Source: a virus. From it: DNA of 64,000 nucleotides. The DNA is taken from IMG/VR virus record IMGVR_UViG_3300044470_000123, positions 1 to 64,000 of that record. One strand, 5' to 3'. Below the pieces are notes generated by a model. The model saw nothing but the letters and a program-made list of their open reading frames with translations, did no database searches and was not told where the DNA came from. Position 1 is the first letter of the stretch; each line of letters opens with the position of its first letter. Shown piece after piece: positions 49,094-56,914 of this stretch. Position numbers and translations under genes: made by a program.

Positions 49094-50524
49094 TTAAACA
49101 TACGGGACATAACCAGGCTCAGGATATGTTACTTCAAAACTATTGTTCAATGGAGTCAACTGCTGCTCTAATATCCTTCCGTCATTAGTAACTAAATAAT
49201 TACTCTGCTTAGGATAAAAATTTATATCCATGTTGTAGTCCATTATCTCTGTAAGATAAGGCTCAAAACGCTTCCATTCCGAGATTAGGGTTATTGGGAC
49301 TGAGCAATGATAGTATAAATCACCTGTTTGATCATATTCTTCTTCAAATTCTGAAGAGGGCTCTACAGACTCCAAAGTAATACCCTCGTCTATAAGTTTT
49401 AATCTTTTTCTACTCCATAAATCATTTACTACATGATCTACTAATTCTGGAAGTTGTAAAGTATCTCTACAAAAAACATCAACATCTAGTGTCATATTCC
49501 AGTGGCCGCTATAAACTTTAGCCGATACTTCTCTAGTTGGGTATACTATCACTACATTTTTATCCCCAACTACACGCTCGCTACTAAAAGCTAAAACTAT
49601 TCCACTTATAGCATCATTTCGATACTGAAAATCGTCCTTTGGGAGGTCTAATGGCCCTACTTCTTGTCCAATCCAGCGATAGTTAGCATAGAGAGTGGTT
49701 CCAGTAGGCAGATGATTTAAAAAAGTTATAACTCCTGACGGAAGATATATAGAGTAATCTATACCTCTGACTAAATAGTTTGGAGTAGACTTAGCGTATT
49801 TTTTAGTATATAGAACATCAAAATTAGGTAATAGATTATTATACTCTAGCTGAGCATAAGTTTCTACTCCTGATGTTTTTGTTATGACTTCTTCATTTTT
49901 TACTATTAAAAGAGGATTAATTACATACTGTGTTGGATTTATTATTTCTAAATAATATCTACCAGGTAAAGCGAGATTACAGGCATAGTAGCTTATCGAT
50001 ATTTTAGACCCTAAAGAAACTGCTTGGGGTAATATTATAATACCTTTTTTGCCATCTATAAATTCTGCAAATACTCTTGTACCATCTACAGTTATATCTA
50101 CTTGAGCAAAATTATCTGCTATTTTAGTATTAAAGGGTCCTGATACTATTGGTTTTTTATCTACTTTAAATACTCGATTTGATCCAGTTACTTGTAAAGA
50201 TAGATCTACGTTTTTTAGATATTTTGTTAAATTTACCTCATCCTCCCACACCCAGCACAAAACTCGTCCATTATTTTTACTGTTCTTTACTGTGGTAAGT
50301 GCTGTATGACTTTTCAAAACACAGGAAAAATCGTCGCTACTCAATTTTTGCCTTACCGCAGTAGCACCTTTTATCACAATTCCCATCATTGGCTGCTCTG
50401 TGTAAGGAAACTTGTGGTAACATTCAACTTTACGAAAATTAGAGTGTTGTTGCAGAGAATCTGTTATTTCTGCAAAAAATCTTCTTTTAATTACCCGGAG
50501 AAGTCTACTGTCCATGTAATCCAT
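49094..50524 (-). CDS. Putative tail-completion or terminator-like structural protein
   Basis: This 476-residue protein starts with basic helices (MDYMDSRLLRVIKRRFFAEI). Residues 90-300 are beta-rich and include GIDYSIYLPSGVITFLNHL, the shared DYxxxxxxGxIxF module. The C-terminal 140 residues (HWNMTLDVDVFCRDTLQLPE, YYHCSVPITLISEWKRFEPY) have the helix-strand pattern seen in tail-terminator or head-tail connection proteins. Its place upstream of sheath and tube fits a terminator or completion role. This is inference; no family was identified with confidence. Confidence 0.5.
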   Translation of the reverse strand: MDYMDSRLLRVIKRRFFAEITDSLQQHSNFRKVECYHKFPYTEQPMMGIVIKGATAVRQKLSSDDFSCVLKSHTALTTVKNSKNNGRVLCWVWEDEVNLTKYLKNVDLSLQVTGSNRVFKVDKKPIVSGPFNTKIADNFAQVDITVDGTRVFAEFIDGKKGIIILPQAVSLGSKISISYYACNLALPGRYYLEIINPTQYVINPLLIVKNEEVITKTSGVETYAQLEYNNLLPNFDVLYTKKYAKSTPNYLVRGIDYSIYLPSGVITFLNHLPTGTTLYANYRWIGQEVGPLDLPKDDFQYRNDAISGIVLAFSSERVVGDKNVVIVYPTREVSAKVYSGHWNMTLDVDVFCRDTLQLPELVDHVVNDLWSRKRLKLIDEGITLESVEPSSEFEEEYDQTGDLYYHCSVPITLISEWKRFEPYLTEIMDYNMDINFYPKQSNYLVTNDGRILEQQLTPLNNSFEVTYPEPGYVPYV

Positions 50525-50536
50525 GGATTAATTTCC

Positions 50537-50562
50537 TTTTATAGTGTGTCTATCCTATAAAA
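50537..50562 (-). promoter_or_regulatory. Inverted repeat in the leader of the completion-like gene
   Basis: TTTTATAG and CTATAAAA arms (8 bp) flank a 10-nt spacer about 7 nt past motif site 4. The AAAGGAAAT ribosome site lies at the gene-proximal edge, so the stem could partly shield it. Confidence 0.3.
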
Positions 50563-50569
50563 AGAAACT

Positions 50570-50584
50570 ATTAGAAGAGTATTA
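50570..50584 (-). promoter_or_regulatory. Shared intergenic motif, site 4
   Basis: Minus strand TAATACTCTTCTAAT begins 8 nt after the stop of the broken nuclease gene and lies 46 nt before the next ATG. Confidence 0.4.
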
Positions 50585-50591
50585 AAATAAA

Positions 50592-51404
50592 TTACCGTTT
50601 TAGTATGTTAGCAGTTAAAATTTCTGTAATATTTTTAATTTCTTTATATGAAATTCTTAATAAAGGTATATTATTCTTTAAACAATATTCGTTTTTTAAA
50701 GAATCGTTATATTTTTGAATTTCAAATGCTTCTACAATTTCTTCTTCAGATAAATCTCTATTAAATCTAGTTGGCTTATAATGTATAATTCCGTCATATT
50801 CACAAAGTAGATTTATACTAGGTATATAAAAATCAAATCTTAAAGGAATCTTTTTTCTAAAACCTTTTAAATCGTGAAATGAATATTGCGGTTTAAATTC
50901 AACATTATTAAATATTAACCAATCTATTATGGTTATTTCTCCTAAAGAAGAACTGCACATATTACAACCGTACCCTAATAAGTGATATTGCGGGGCTTGC
51001 CAAAATTCCCCATGCTTTTTACATATTATGCAAATTTTTAATTTACTGCTAACATATTTTACTTTCGTATACTCATATCTGTCTCCATGAGTATCTTTAG
51101 ATTTTAAAATAAACTCTTCTGTAGTTGTAGTTCTTTTTTCAAGAGAACTTAGTTTACCACAAACAGGACAACCTGTACCGCGTGTGTGGGTACGGGGTAT
51201 CTGCCAAAACTCTCCGTGTATTCTACATATGATACATACTTTTATTTTAGTTTTAATATATTCTACTTTTGAGTAATCGTATCTATCTCCATGAATTACT
51301 TTAGCTTTTATAATAAATTCTTCTTTTATACTAACTCTTTTTTTAGCTGCTTTTAAATGTCCGCAAATAATACATCCATAACCTTGTAAATGTCCTAGTG
51401 GTAC
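50592..51404 (-). pseudogene. C-terminal part of the zinc-ribbon repeat nuclease (after an in-frame stop): repeats 7-9 plus Vsr-like nuclease domain
   Basis: Translation continues in the same frame straight after the TAA at 51405-51407, giving 270 residues without another stop. It completes repeat 7 (VPLGHLQGYGCIICG), adds two full zinc-ribbon repeats, and ends in a nuclease domain at the last 120 residues. The nuclease shows an early Glu (GEITIIDW), RFDFYIP, LCEYDGIIHY and PLLRISYKEI, the E/D..D..ExDG.xH layout of Vsr/DUF559-like PD-(D/E)xK nucleases. An internal ATG at 50960 would make a 122-residue nuclease-only protein. Without readthrough or that start, the cutting domain is not made. 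Confidence 0.7.
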
Positions 51405-52742
51405 TTAGTAAAACTCACCATGCTTTCTACAGATAATACAAACAGGAGTGTGCATATCAATATATTCTACTTTTGAGTAATCATATTCTCCTTTAAAATG
51501 TACTTTTTCAGCTCTGGTAATAAACTCTGAACTAGTAAGACTGTTATTTTCATAAGCACAAGCGTTGCATCCATATTTTTGCAAATGAAGTGTTGGTGTT
51601 TGAAAAAAATCTCCATGTTTTTTACATGTTATACAAACTTTTTTATTTGTTTTAATGTAATCTACTTTTGAATAAATATAGGTATCTTTACCGTGTATAA
51701 TTTTTGATTTTTTTATAAACTCCTCTGTATTTGAAGAATTTACAGAAGAAATTATCTCTAAAGCACATTTTTGGCAACCTCTTCCGTTTAGGTGTGAATC
51801 TGCTTTCTGCCAAAATTCACCGTGTTTTTCACATAATATACAAATTTTTGACTTACTGCCAGTATAGTTTGTTTTTAAATAAGTATACCTATTTTTATGT
51901 ACTTTTTTTGCTTTTTCTATATACTCTTCTGTAGTTACTGTACTATCTACCCTAACACATACGGGACAATCTTGACCGGACAAATGATTACCAGGAGTTT
52001 GCAAAAACTCTCCGTGAATAAGACATCTTATACAGACTTTCTTATCAGATCCTATATAATTTACTTTACTATATTCATATCTATTACCGTGAACTATTGT
52101 AGCTTTTTTTATAAATTTTTCTTTAGCATCTAAAATCCTTCTATTACTGTATTCCTCTGTAGCACACCTAAAGCATCCATTTTTATTTAAATGACTACTA
52201 GGGCACTGCATAAATTCTCCATGTACCTTACATATAATACAAACTTTATCTACAGTATTAATATAAACTACTTTATCATAGATATATCTATCTCCGTGCA
52301 CACTTATTGCTTTACTTATAAATTCTCCTGTTGTCATTGTTCTAGTTTTACTACCATCTATAGGACATCCGCTACCATTCAAATGATTTGAAGGAATCTG
52401 CATAAATTCACCGTGCTTTTTACATACTATACAAACCGGTACAAAACTACCATAATATTTAACTTTTGAATAATCGTACTTATTTCCATGAATAGAAATA
52501 GCTTCCTTTATAAAATCATTTTTTGTCTTCATTTTTTTAATACTTCTATTATTTATATCACATTTTTTACATTTAGAACCTACTAAATGACTGTACGGGG
52601 CTTGTAAAAAATCTCCGTGTATTCTACATGTAATTATTATTTTTATACAGGCTCCTAAATATTCTACTTTATCATAAATATACCTATCCCCGTGTTTAGC
52701 TCTTGCTCTTTCTATAAATTTTTCAGTCGTAAATTTTTGCAT
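51405..52742 (-). CDS. Zinc-ribbon repeat homing-endonuclease-like protein, N-terminal part (ends at an in-frame stop)
   Basis: This 445-residue frame holds six full copies and the start of a seventh of a repeat of about 65 residues: (E)FIxKAxxVHGxRYxYxKVxY, then KVCIxCxxHGEFxQ-P..HL.G.GCxxC. Each has two CxxC-type zinc knuckles. Such arrays occur in phage and giant-virus DNA-binding nucleases and probably set DNA contact. It stops inside HGEFY with TAA, where other copies have Trp/Phe-Gln; CAA to TAA is a single change. AGGAGAAGAAGGT precedes the ATG, downstream of a structured leader. Probably a free-standing homing endonuclease between virion genes; the intact gene would give about 716 residues. 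Confidence 0.75.
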   Translation of the reverse strand: MQKFTTEKFIERARAKHGDRYIYDKVEYLGACIKIIITCRIHGDFLQAPYSHLVGSKCKKCDINNRSIKKMKTKNDFIKEAISIHGNKYDYSKVKYYGSFVPVCIVCKKHGEFMQIPSNHLNGSGCPIDGSKTRTMTTGEFISKAISVHGDRYIYDKVVYINTVDKVCIICKVHGEFMQCPSSHLNKNGCFRCATEEYSNRRILDAKEKFIKKATIVHGNRYEYSKVNYIGSDKKVCIRCLIHGEFLQTPGNHLSGQDCPVCVRVDSTVTTEEYIEKAKKVHKNRYTYLKTNYTGSKSKICILCEKHGEFWQKADSHLNGRGCQKCALEIISSVNSSNTEEFIKKSKIIHGKDTYIYSKVDYIKTNKKVCITCKKHGDFFQTPTLHLQKYGCNACAYENNSLTSSEFITRAEKVHFKGEYDYSKVEYIDMHTPVCIICRKHGEFY

Positions 52743-52770
52743 ACCTTCTTCTCCTACAAAAATAAAAACA

Positions 52771-52913
52771 AGCCAAGTCGATGAGGGAAATCACCTACAA
52801 AAACAACAGCCTTACGGGTACTGTTACTTTTGACTCTTGGCTCTATTATTCATATTCTTTTTGATCCGTAAGTTAAAAGATAGTACACGAGGTTTCCCTG
52901 CCCCGTATACTAT
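52771..52913 (-). ncRNA. Structured leader RNA with two apparent long-range loop contacts
   Basis: Four stems can be drawn: 52880-52889 with 52904-52913 (10 bp, one G-U), 52856-52861 with 52875-52880 (6 bp), 52805-52809 with 52821-52825 (5 bp), and 52771-52777 with 52836-52842 (AGCCAAG/CTTGGCT, 7 bp). Loop bases CTTACGG (52811-52817) and CCGTAAG (52866-52872) are perfectly complementary, as are AGGGAAA (52784-52790) and TTTCCCT (52893-52899), giving pseudoknots. It ends 28 nt before the nuclease ATG. No group I intron core was recognised. The strand is inferred from the genes. Confidence 0.45.
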
Positions 52914-52923
52914 AGGAAATAAT

Positions 52924-52938
52924 ATTAGAAGGTTATTA
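52924..52938 (-). promoter_or_regulatory. Shared intergenic motif, site 5 (before the structured leader)
   Basis: Minus strand TAATAACCTTCTAAT lies just past a terminator hairpin and 10 nt before the first stem of the leader RNA. The order terminator, motif, leader, gene is what a promoter would show. Confidence 0.45.
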
Positions 52939-52955
52939 CAGCTGATAGGAATAAC

Positions 52956-52985
52956 AAAAGAACTTTCATTGCTGAAAGTTCTTTT
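52956..52985 (-). terminator. Factor-independent terminator hairpin, 13-bp perfect stem
   Basis: AAAAGAACTTTCA and TGAAAGTTCTTTT form 13 perfect pairs around a 4-nt loop, 92 nt past the stop of the 53078 gene. On the minus strand the stem ends in CTTTTGTTATT, a short T-rich run. The structure could also work for the opposite strand. Confidence 0.65.
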
Positions 52986-53077
52986 AAAATATTATATAAC
53001 TACTATATAAATCAATAACTTAATTAAAATATATAATTTTTATCCTTTAAAGACTTAATCTTTTTACTAAATCTCAT

Positions 53078-53830
53078 TTATTCACCCTTTGTTACTTTAT
53101 ACTTGCAAGTACCGTCGCCCCATATCCCGGTAGCTCCGCATATGGTATTACTACAAGGTACATAGAATTTATAGGTCCAAGGACTTTTGGTAGCCTGCCC
53201 TCTATAGTTACATATTACTGTACTATCATTATTAGCCCTTTTGGGACAATAAGATATATCTAAACTTGCGGGTAGCTCTGTAGTTCCTGCACAGCACACA
53301 GGTCCTATTGTGCCTCCTATACTAGGAGTAGCTGCACATCCTGTGATCTCTGTTAACTCTTTTTTATCTTCCTTAGCTTTTTTTAATATAGCACAGTCTC
53401 TATCGAACTCTCCGCTTTCTATATATTTATTGTGTTCTGCTATACTGTGTTTTTCTATAGCCTTTTCTAGCTTAACTTGATCTAAATTTAAATTCTTATC
53501 TTTACCTTTAAACCACATTTTAGTAACTAAAAAATATATTATTTCATTTAGTTTATCCTTATCTAATTCTAATAGAGGATTTAAAAATTCAGGTATATTT
53601 CCTTCTTTTATTTCTAAAGAGGTTTTTTGTAGTATGTACTCTACGATAAATATCATTTCTTTTGGAAAATAGAGTGGTATAGTGTTGCCAGGACACCAGT
53701 CTGGTGCAGAATTTTTTTCTGGATCAACACATCCATCAAAAGAAGCATATTTACATTCTGACCAACGTATACCGCAGGCCCCTGTTTCCATAGGACCATT
53801 ACATTCATTACATTTAAAAAGTCCTGACAT
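53078..53830 (-). CDS. Cysteine-rich protein, uncharacterised
   Basis: This 250-residue protein has two Cys-rich ends around a helical centre. The N-terminal 50 residues hold several Cys (FKCNECNGPMETGACGI, WSECKYASFDGC, WCPGN) that could bind zinc. The C-terminal 70 residues hold further Cys (GPVCCAGTT, YCPKR, VICNYRG, PCSNTICG). The centre carries HNKYIESGEFDRDCAILKKA, which is very close to MSDYVNSGELNRDCDILDKA in the product at 54907-56016, so the two proteins share a module. It lies just after the actin-like gene. No enzyme signature seen. Confidence 0.5.
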   Translation of the reverse strand: MSGLFKCNECNGPMETGACGIRWSECKYASFDGCVDPEKNSAPDWCPGNTIPLYFPKEMIFIVEYILQKTSLEIKEGNIPEFLNPLLELDKDKLNEIIYFLVTKMWFKGKDKNLNLDQVKLEKAIEKHSIAEHNKYIESGEFDRDCAILKKAKEDKKELTEITGCAATPSIGGTIGPVCCAGTTELPASLDISYCPKRANNDSTVICNYRGQATKSPWTYKFYVPCSNTICGATGIWGDGTCKYKVTKGE

Positions 53831-53881
53831 GTTTTATCTCTATCTATTTAAATAACTATAACCACCATAAAAATAAATAAC

Positions 53882-54889
53882 TTAATCGTTCATTGCAGCA
53901 ACAAGCAATCCTTTAGCTACATCGTTTAAAAGATCCTTTGAAAGCTTAATTTCCGATATCCCTAGGGGAAACGTGTCTTTTACCTTGTCAAATTCCTGCT
54001 TAAATAATTCAAGGAAATTTCCAGCTTTTGCAGTACCACCAGACAATACCCAGACTACATCTTCAGGAAGTTCAATCTTACTATTATTCTTCTTGAGCTC
54101 TTTCTTAATCTCATTAATAGTATTCCTAATAAGATTTTTATAATAAACTATGATAGCTTCTCTCTCTCTAATATTTTTAGGATCACCAGTAGAAGGGTCA
54201 AGCAAATCTACCCCTTTCTCTTTAATTGACATAATCTTAGTTGAGGTAGTTCCCGTAGCTTTGGCTGCGCTAGAATCTATCCAGTCGCCACTGTTATTTA
54301 CTGAGAAAGCTAAACCGACTACCGTTTTAAATAATAAAGCTGTATTTACTAAGCCTGCTCCAAACGATGTGCTCAAGGCTGTAAAACCCTGCTCCTGACA
54401 ATTGGAATATACAATTGCGGATGCTTCGTTCATAGGGACAGCACGAAATTTCATATTCTCGATTATCTTCTTAAAAATCTGTTCATGATATACTACATCA
54501 GAGGTATCATTTATAGGGGCAGCAGGTACTGAGTAGTATACAACTTCATTCTCTACTCTAGGCTCCTTAAGGACACTCTTAACAAGTATAGATAATATCT
54601 TTTCAGCTTCTAGCTCTCCTGCAGAGATAAGACCCTTACTAAGAGGTCTCCTTACATCTTTCTTAAACATATTAGCAAAATTTAGTGCAGCTTCGCCTAT
54701 AATGTAGATGTACTCTTTATCTTGTAGGTATGAAACATTTCCCATCTTAAGCATATTTAATACTGTAGGATCAGATTCAATATCTAAGAAGATATCCCGA
54801 ACAGAATTAATCTGAACCTCAGATTGAGGATTACCTGGGTCTTTTGAAGCACAAACAATGTTGCTTGTGCCGATGTCAAGTCCGATCAT
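53882..54889 (-). CDS. Actin-like ATPase (ParM/FtsA/MreB superfamily)
   Basis: This 335-residue protein carries the actin-fold nucleotide motifs: phosphate-1 MIGLDIGTSNIVCA at the very N-terminus, phosphate-2-like TALSTSFGAGLVNTALLFK (about 170-188) and adenosine motif VVWVLSGGTAKAGNF (about 285-300). Phosphate-2 is relaxed (SFGAGL rather than DxGGGT). Phage actin-like proteins usually segregate or position DNA, or help build virion structures. Its location among virion genes, between two proteins that share the SGExxRDC module, suggests partners. An AAAGGAGATTTAAAA ribosome site precedes the ATG. Confidence 0.7.
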   Translation of the reverse strand: MIGLDIGTSNIVCASKDPGNPQSEVQINSVRDIFLDIESDPTVLNMLKMGNVSYLQDKEYIYIIGEAALNFANMFKKDVRRPLSKGLISAGELEAEKILSILVKSVLKEPRVENEVVYYSVPAAPINDTSDVVYHEQIFKKIIENMKFRAVPMNEASAIVYSNCQEQGFTALSTSFGAGLVNTALLFKTVVGLAFSVNNSGDWIDSSAAKATGTTSTKIMSIKEKGVDLLDPSTGDPKNIREREAIIVYYKNLIRNTINEIKKELKKNNSKIELPEDVVWVLSGGTAKAGNFLELFKQEFDKVKDTFPLGISEIKLSKDLLNDVAKGLLVAAMND

Positions 54890-54906
54890 TTTTAAATCTC
54901 CTTTAT

Positions 54907-56016
54907 TTAAATTTTATATGACTCTTTGTAACTCTTTACCTTTTCAATTTTCTCATCTAGTTTTTCTTGTACCTCTTTATATATTATCTTAGGTCTGTCT
55001 TTCTCCCTCACCACTATCTCTTCCTTCCAAGCAGCCTCAGGGTTCTTATTGACTATCTCTCTATACTCCGCAGACTTGACTTCTATTTTACCCGTGTGTT
55101 TGCACTTAAAACATTTAATCTTAAAAAACCCTAGTTTGATATTCTTCATCCCATCACATAGAGGACATACTATAGGGAAGAGTTCTTTGGAGATGTGTTT
55201 ATATTGTCCAATAATATATGGCTTATTTTTATTCTCATCAGCCTTCCGATAATTGGTAATTTCTTCTTCTTCTTTTATAGCTTTTTTAAAAGCTTCTTCC
55301 TCTGTTATTCCTGCTTCAGGATCTATATCAAACTTTTCATTAATAGCCCATAGCTTAGACAAGCCCTCTTGATTAGCTAATTGCTTGTTTATATCTTTTA
55401 TCTTTTCAGCATTTTTTAATCTCATGTCATCAGAACGAGTATCTTTTTCTGCTCTAGCCAACATTACTTCATTTAACTCTTTATAATTTTCTTCTGTGAT
55501 ACTACTTAAACCATATTTATCTAAATTTTCATCTATACCCTCACAGCTTGGTATATTAGTGTATGGGTTATTATTACTTGTATTAAGATCCTTCTCTATA
55601 GCCTTAACTTCCTCTTCACTAAACAAGTACTTTGATTTTTCTCGGTCTATTTTTATTTTTTCTTTAGGAGGTTCTACTATAACAGGTTCATCTACTTTAT
55701 TATCTAACTCTTTAATCATATTTTCTATGATAGATAAATACTGTGATTTATCTTTTCCTTTTAGATGAAATATATGTTCAAAAGTTTCATTATAAGACCC
55801 GTTATAATTTGGCTCACTTATGTATCTATCTAGTTCTAGAGGATCATAACATAAATCATATTCAGCTTTCTTTATAAATTCTTTAGCTTTATCTAGTATA
55901 TCACAATCTCTATTTAATTCACCACTGTTTACATAATCTGACATATTTTTCATCTGCTCTTCAGTTTTTCCTGTAGTATATACAGGCTGGACTTCTTCTT
56001 GCTTTTTCTCTTCCAT
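54907..56016 (-). CDS. Coiled-coil protein with zinc-finger, partner-like to the actin-like gene
   Basis: This 369-residue protein has the MSDYVNSGELNRDCDILDKA motif near residue 25 (shared with the 53078-53830 product), long acidic helices in the middle, and a DnaJ-type four-Cys zinc knuckle near the C-terminus (CPLCDG then KCFKCKHTGK). The end is Lys/Glu-rich helix. It lies 17 nt upstream of the actin-like gene in the same operon. No enzymatic motif is visible. A scaffold or adaptor role is possible but unproven. Confidence 0.5.
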   Translation of the reverse strand: MEEKKQEEVQPVYTTGKTEEQMKNMSDYVNSGELNRDCDILDKAKEFIKKAEYDLCYDPLELDRYISEPNYNGSYNETFEHIFHLKGKDKSQYLSIIENMIKELDNKVDEPVIVEPPKEKIKIDREKSKYLFSEEEVKAIEKDLNTSNNNPYTNIPSCEGIDENLDKYGLSSITEENYKELNEVMLARAEKDTRSDDMRLKNAEKIKDINKQLANQEGLSKLWAINEKFDIDPEAGITEEEAFKKAIKEEEEITNYRKADENKNKPYIIGQYKHISKELFPIVCPLCDGMKNIKLGFFKIKCFKCKHTGKIEVKSAEYREIVNKNPEAAWKEEIVVREKDRPKIIYKEVQEKLDEKIEKVKSYKESYKI

Positions 56017-56039
56017 AAAACACCTCCAAATTTTATATG

Positions 56040-56189
56040 TTATTTAGTCTTCAAAAAATTCTCTATGTTACTCGCCCATAAATATAGTAGTATAGCCACA
56101 GGTAACTTCCAACCACCTACTTGATACAGTAAAATGCCTCCAGTTATATACAATCCTAGTGTGAATAACATAGCTATAATCTTAGACAT
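56040..56189 (-). CDS. Small membrane protein (49 aa)
   Basis: An ATG at 56189 opens a 49-residue frame that fits exactly between the neighbours (1 nt after one stop, 23 nt before the next start). It encodes MSKIIAMLFTLGLYITGGIL... followed by a polar turn (YQVGGWK) and a second hydrophobic stretch (LPVAILLYLWAS), probably one or two transmembrane helices. It could be a small lysis-related or membrane-anchoring protein; no holin family is recognised. Confidence 0.6.
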   Translation of the reverse strand: MSKIIAMLFTLGLYITGGILLYQVGGWKLPVAILLYLWASNIENFLKTK

Positions 56190-56190
56190 T

Positions 56191-56841
56191 TTACTTACCT
56201 TCTTTAAGTTTTCTTAGTGCTTCACTGGCTGAATCCACGCTTGAAGATTTTTCTATAGTCCTAATCTTCAAATTTATATGTGAGTTCCCATCCTCTACTC
56301 TAACATTAGGTACATATATCTCCTGCGGAACTATTTCCTCTAACTCTTCTTTAACTTTTTCAGCTGCAGCCCCTGTAGGTATACCATTAGAAAATTTAGC
56401 TGATATCTCTTCTAATTTTTTAAAAATATTTTCTGTGCTTGCAGGAGTACTGTTTATCTGTATTTTCTTTTCTAAAGCCTCTATTTTTTGTGTAAGTAAC
56501 TCTACTAATCCAGAAGAGGCACTACTATCACTAGGAGCCTTAATCTGGTCTATTTTATCTTCTAAACTTTTTAAATAGTCAAACAAAGATGTGTTATCAG
56601 AAGTAATTATAGGACTTATAGCAGGACCAGACTGTACACTTACCACAGGTATAACATACCCTGCATCTTTCTCGGGTTTCCTATCAAGGATAAGTACCTG
56701 CCCCTTAACTATAGCACGCTGCAAACTGATACACTTATCATATTCTGCATCAGAGAAGACTTTTTCTTGTCTATAGTAGATAGAGTCTTGGAGTTCAATA
56801 AGGAGGATACGGTCGGGTGACTCACTTCTTACTCGGTACAT
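56191..56841 (-). CDS. Coiled-coil protein, uncharacterised
   Basis: This 216-residue protein has a compact N-terminal part (MYRVRSESPDRILLIELQDS) and a central coiled coil (SLFDYLKSLEDKIDQIKAPS, LVELLTQKIEALEKKIQINS). The C-terminal strand NVRVEDGNSHINLKIRT precedes a basic end. It lies in a series of uncharacterised genes downstream of the neck-type gene. The function is unknown. Confidence 0.45.
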   Translation of the reverse strand: MYRVRSESPDRILLIELQDSIYYRQEKVFSDAEYDKCISLQRAIVKGQVLILDRKPEKDAGYVIPVVSVQSGPAISPIITSDNTSLFDYLKSLEDKIDQIKAPSDSSASSGLVELLTQKIEALEKKIQINSTPASTENIFKKLEEISAKFSNGIPTGAAAEKVKEELEEIVPQEIYVPNVRVEDGNSHINLKIRTIEKSSSVDSASEALRKLKEGK

Positions 56842-56876
56842 ACTATATACTCTTATTTAAATTTTATATGTATTTT

Positions 56877-56901
56877 GGAGGATATTTTAACAATATCCTC
56901 C
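56877..56901 (-). terminator. 10-bp perfect hairpin after the zinc-ribbon acidic gene
   Basis: GGAGGATATT and AATATCCTCC pair perfectly around a 5-nt loop, beginning 14 nt past the stop at 56915. On the minus strand it is followed by AAAATAC rather than a T run, so it may be an RNA-processing or stability hairpin instead of a terminator. The plus-strand side is followed by TTGTATTTT. Confidence 0.4.
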
Positions 56902-56914
56902 TTGTATTTTATTA

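Larger units (their letters stand above)
52743..53077 (-). other. 335-nt non-coding gap: terminator, shared motif and structured leader
   Basis: No frame of useful length lies here. In transcription order it holds about 90 nt of AT-rich tail, a terminator hairpin (52985-52956), the shared motif (52938-52924), a set of interacting hairpins (52913-52771) and the ribosome site of the repeat nuclease. This is the longest gene-free stretch in the window. Confidence 0.7.

Noticed and set aside
51405-51407. TAA recoded as an amino acid across the genome
   Set aside because: Most genes in the window end in TAA with no sensible continuation, so global recoding is excluded; only local readthrough remains possible.
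52743-52955. Group I intron upstream of the repeat nuclease
   Set aside because: No recognisable conserved core or split flanking gene; the hairpins sit between intact genes.
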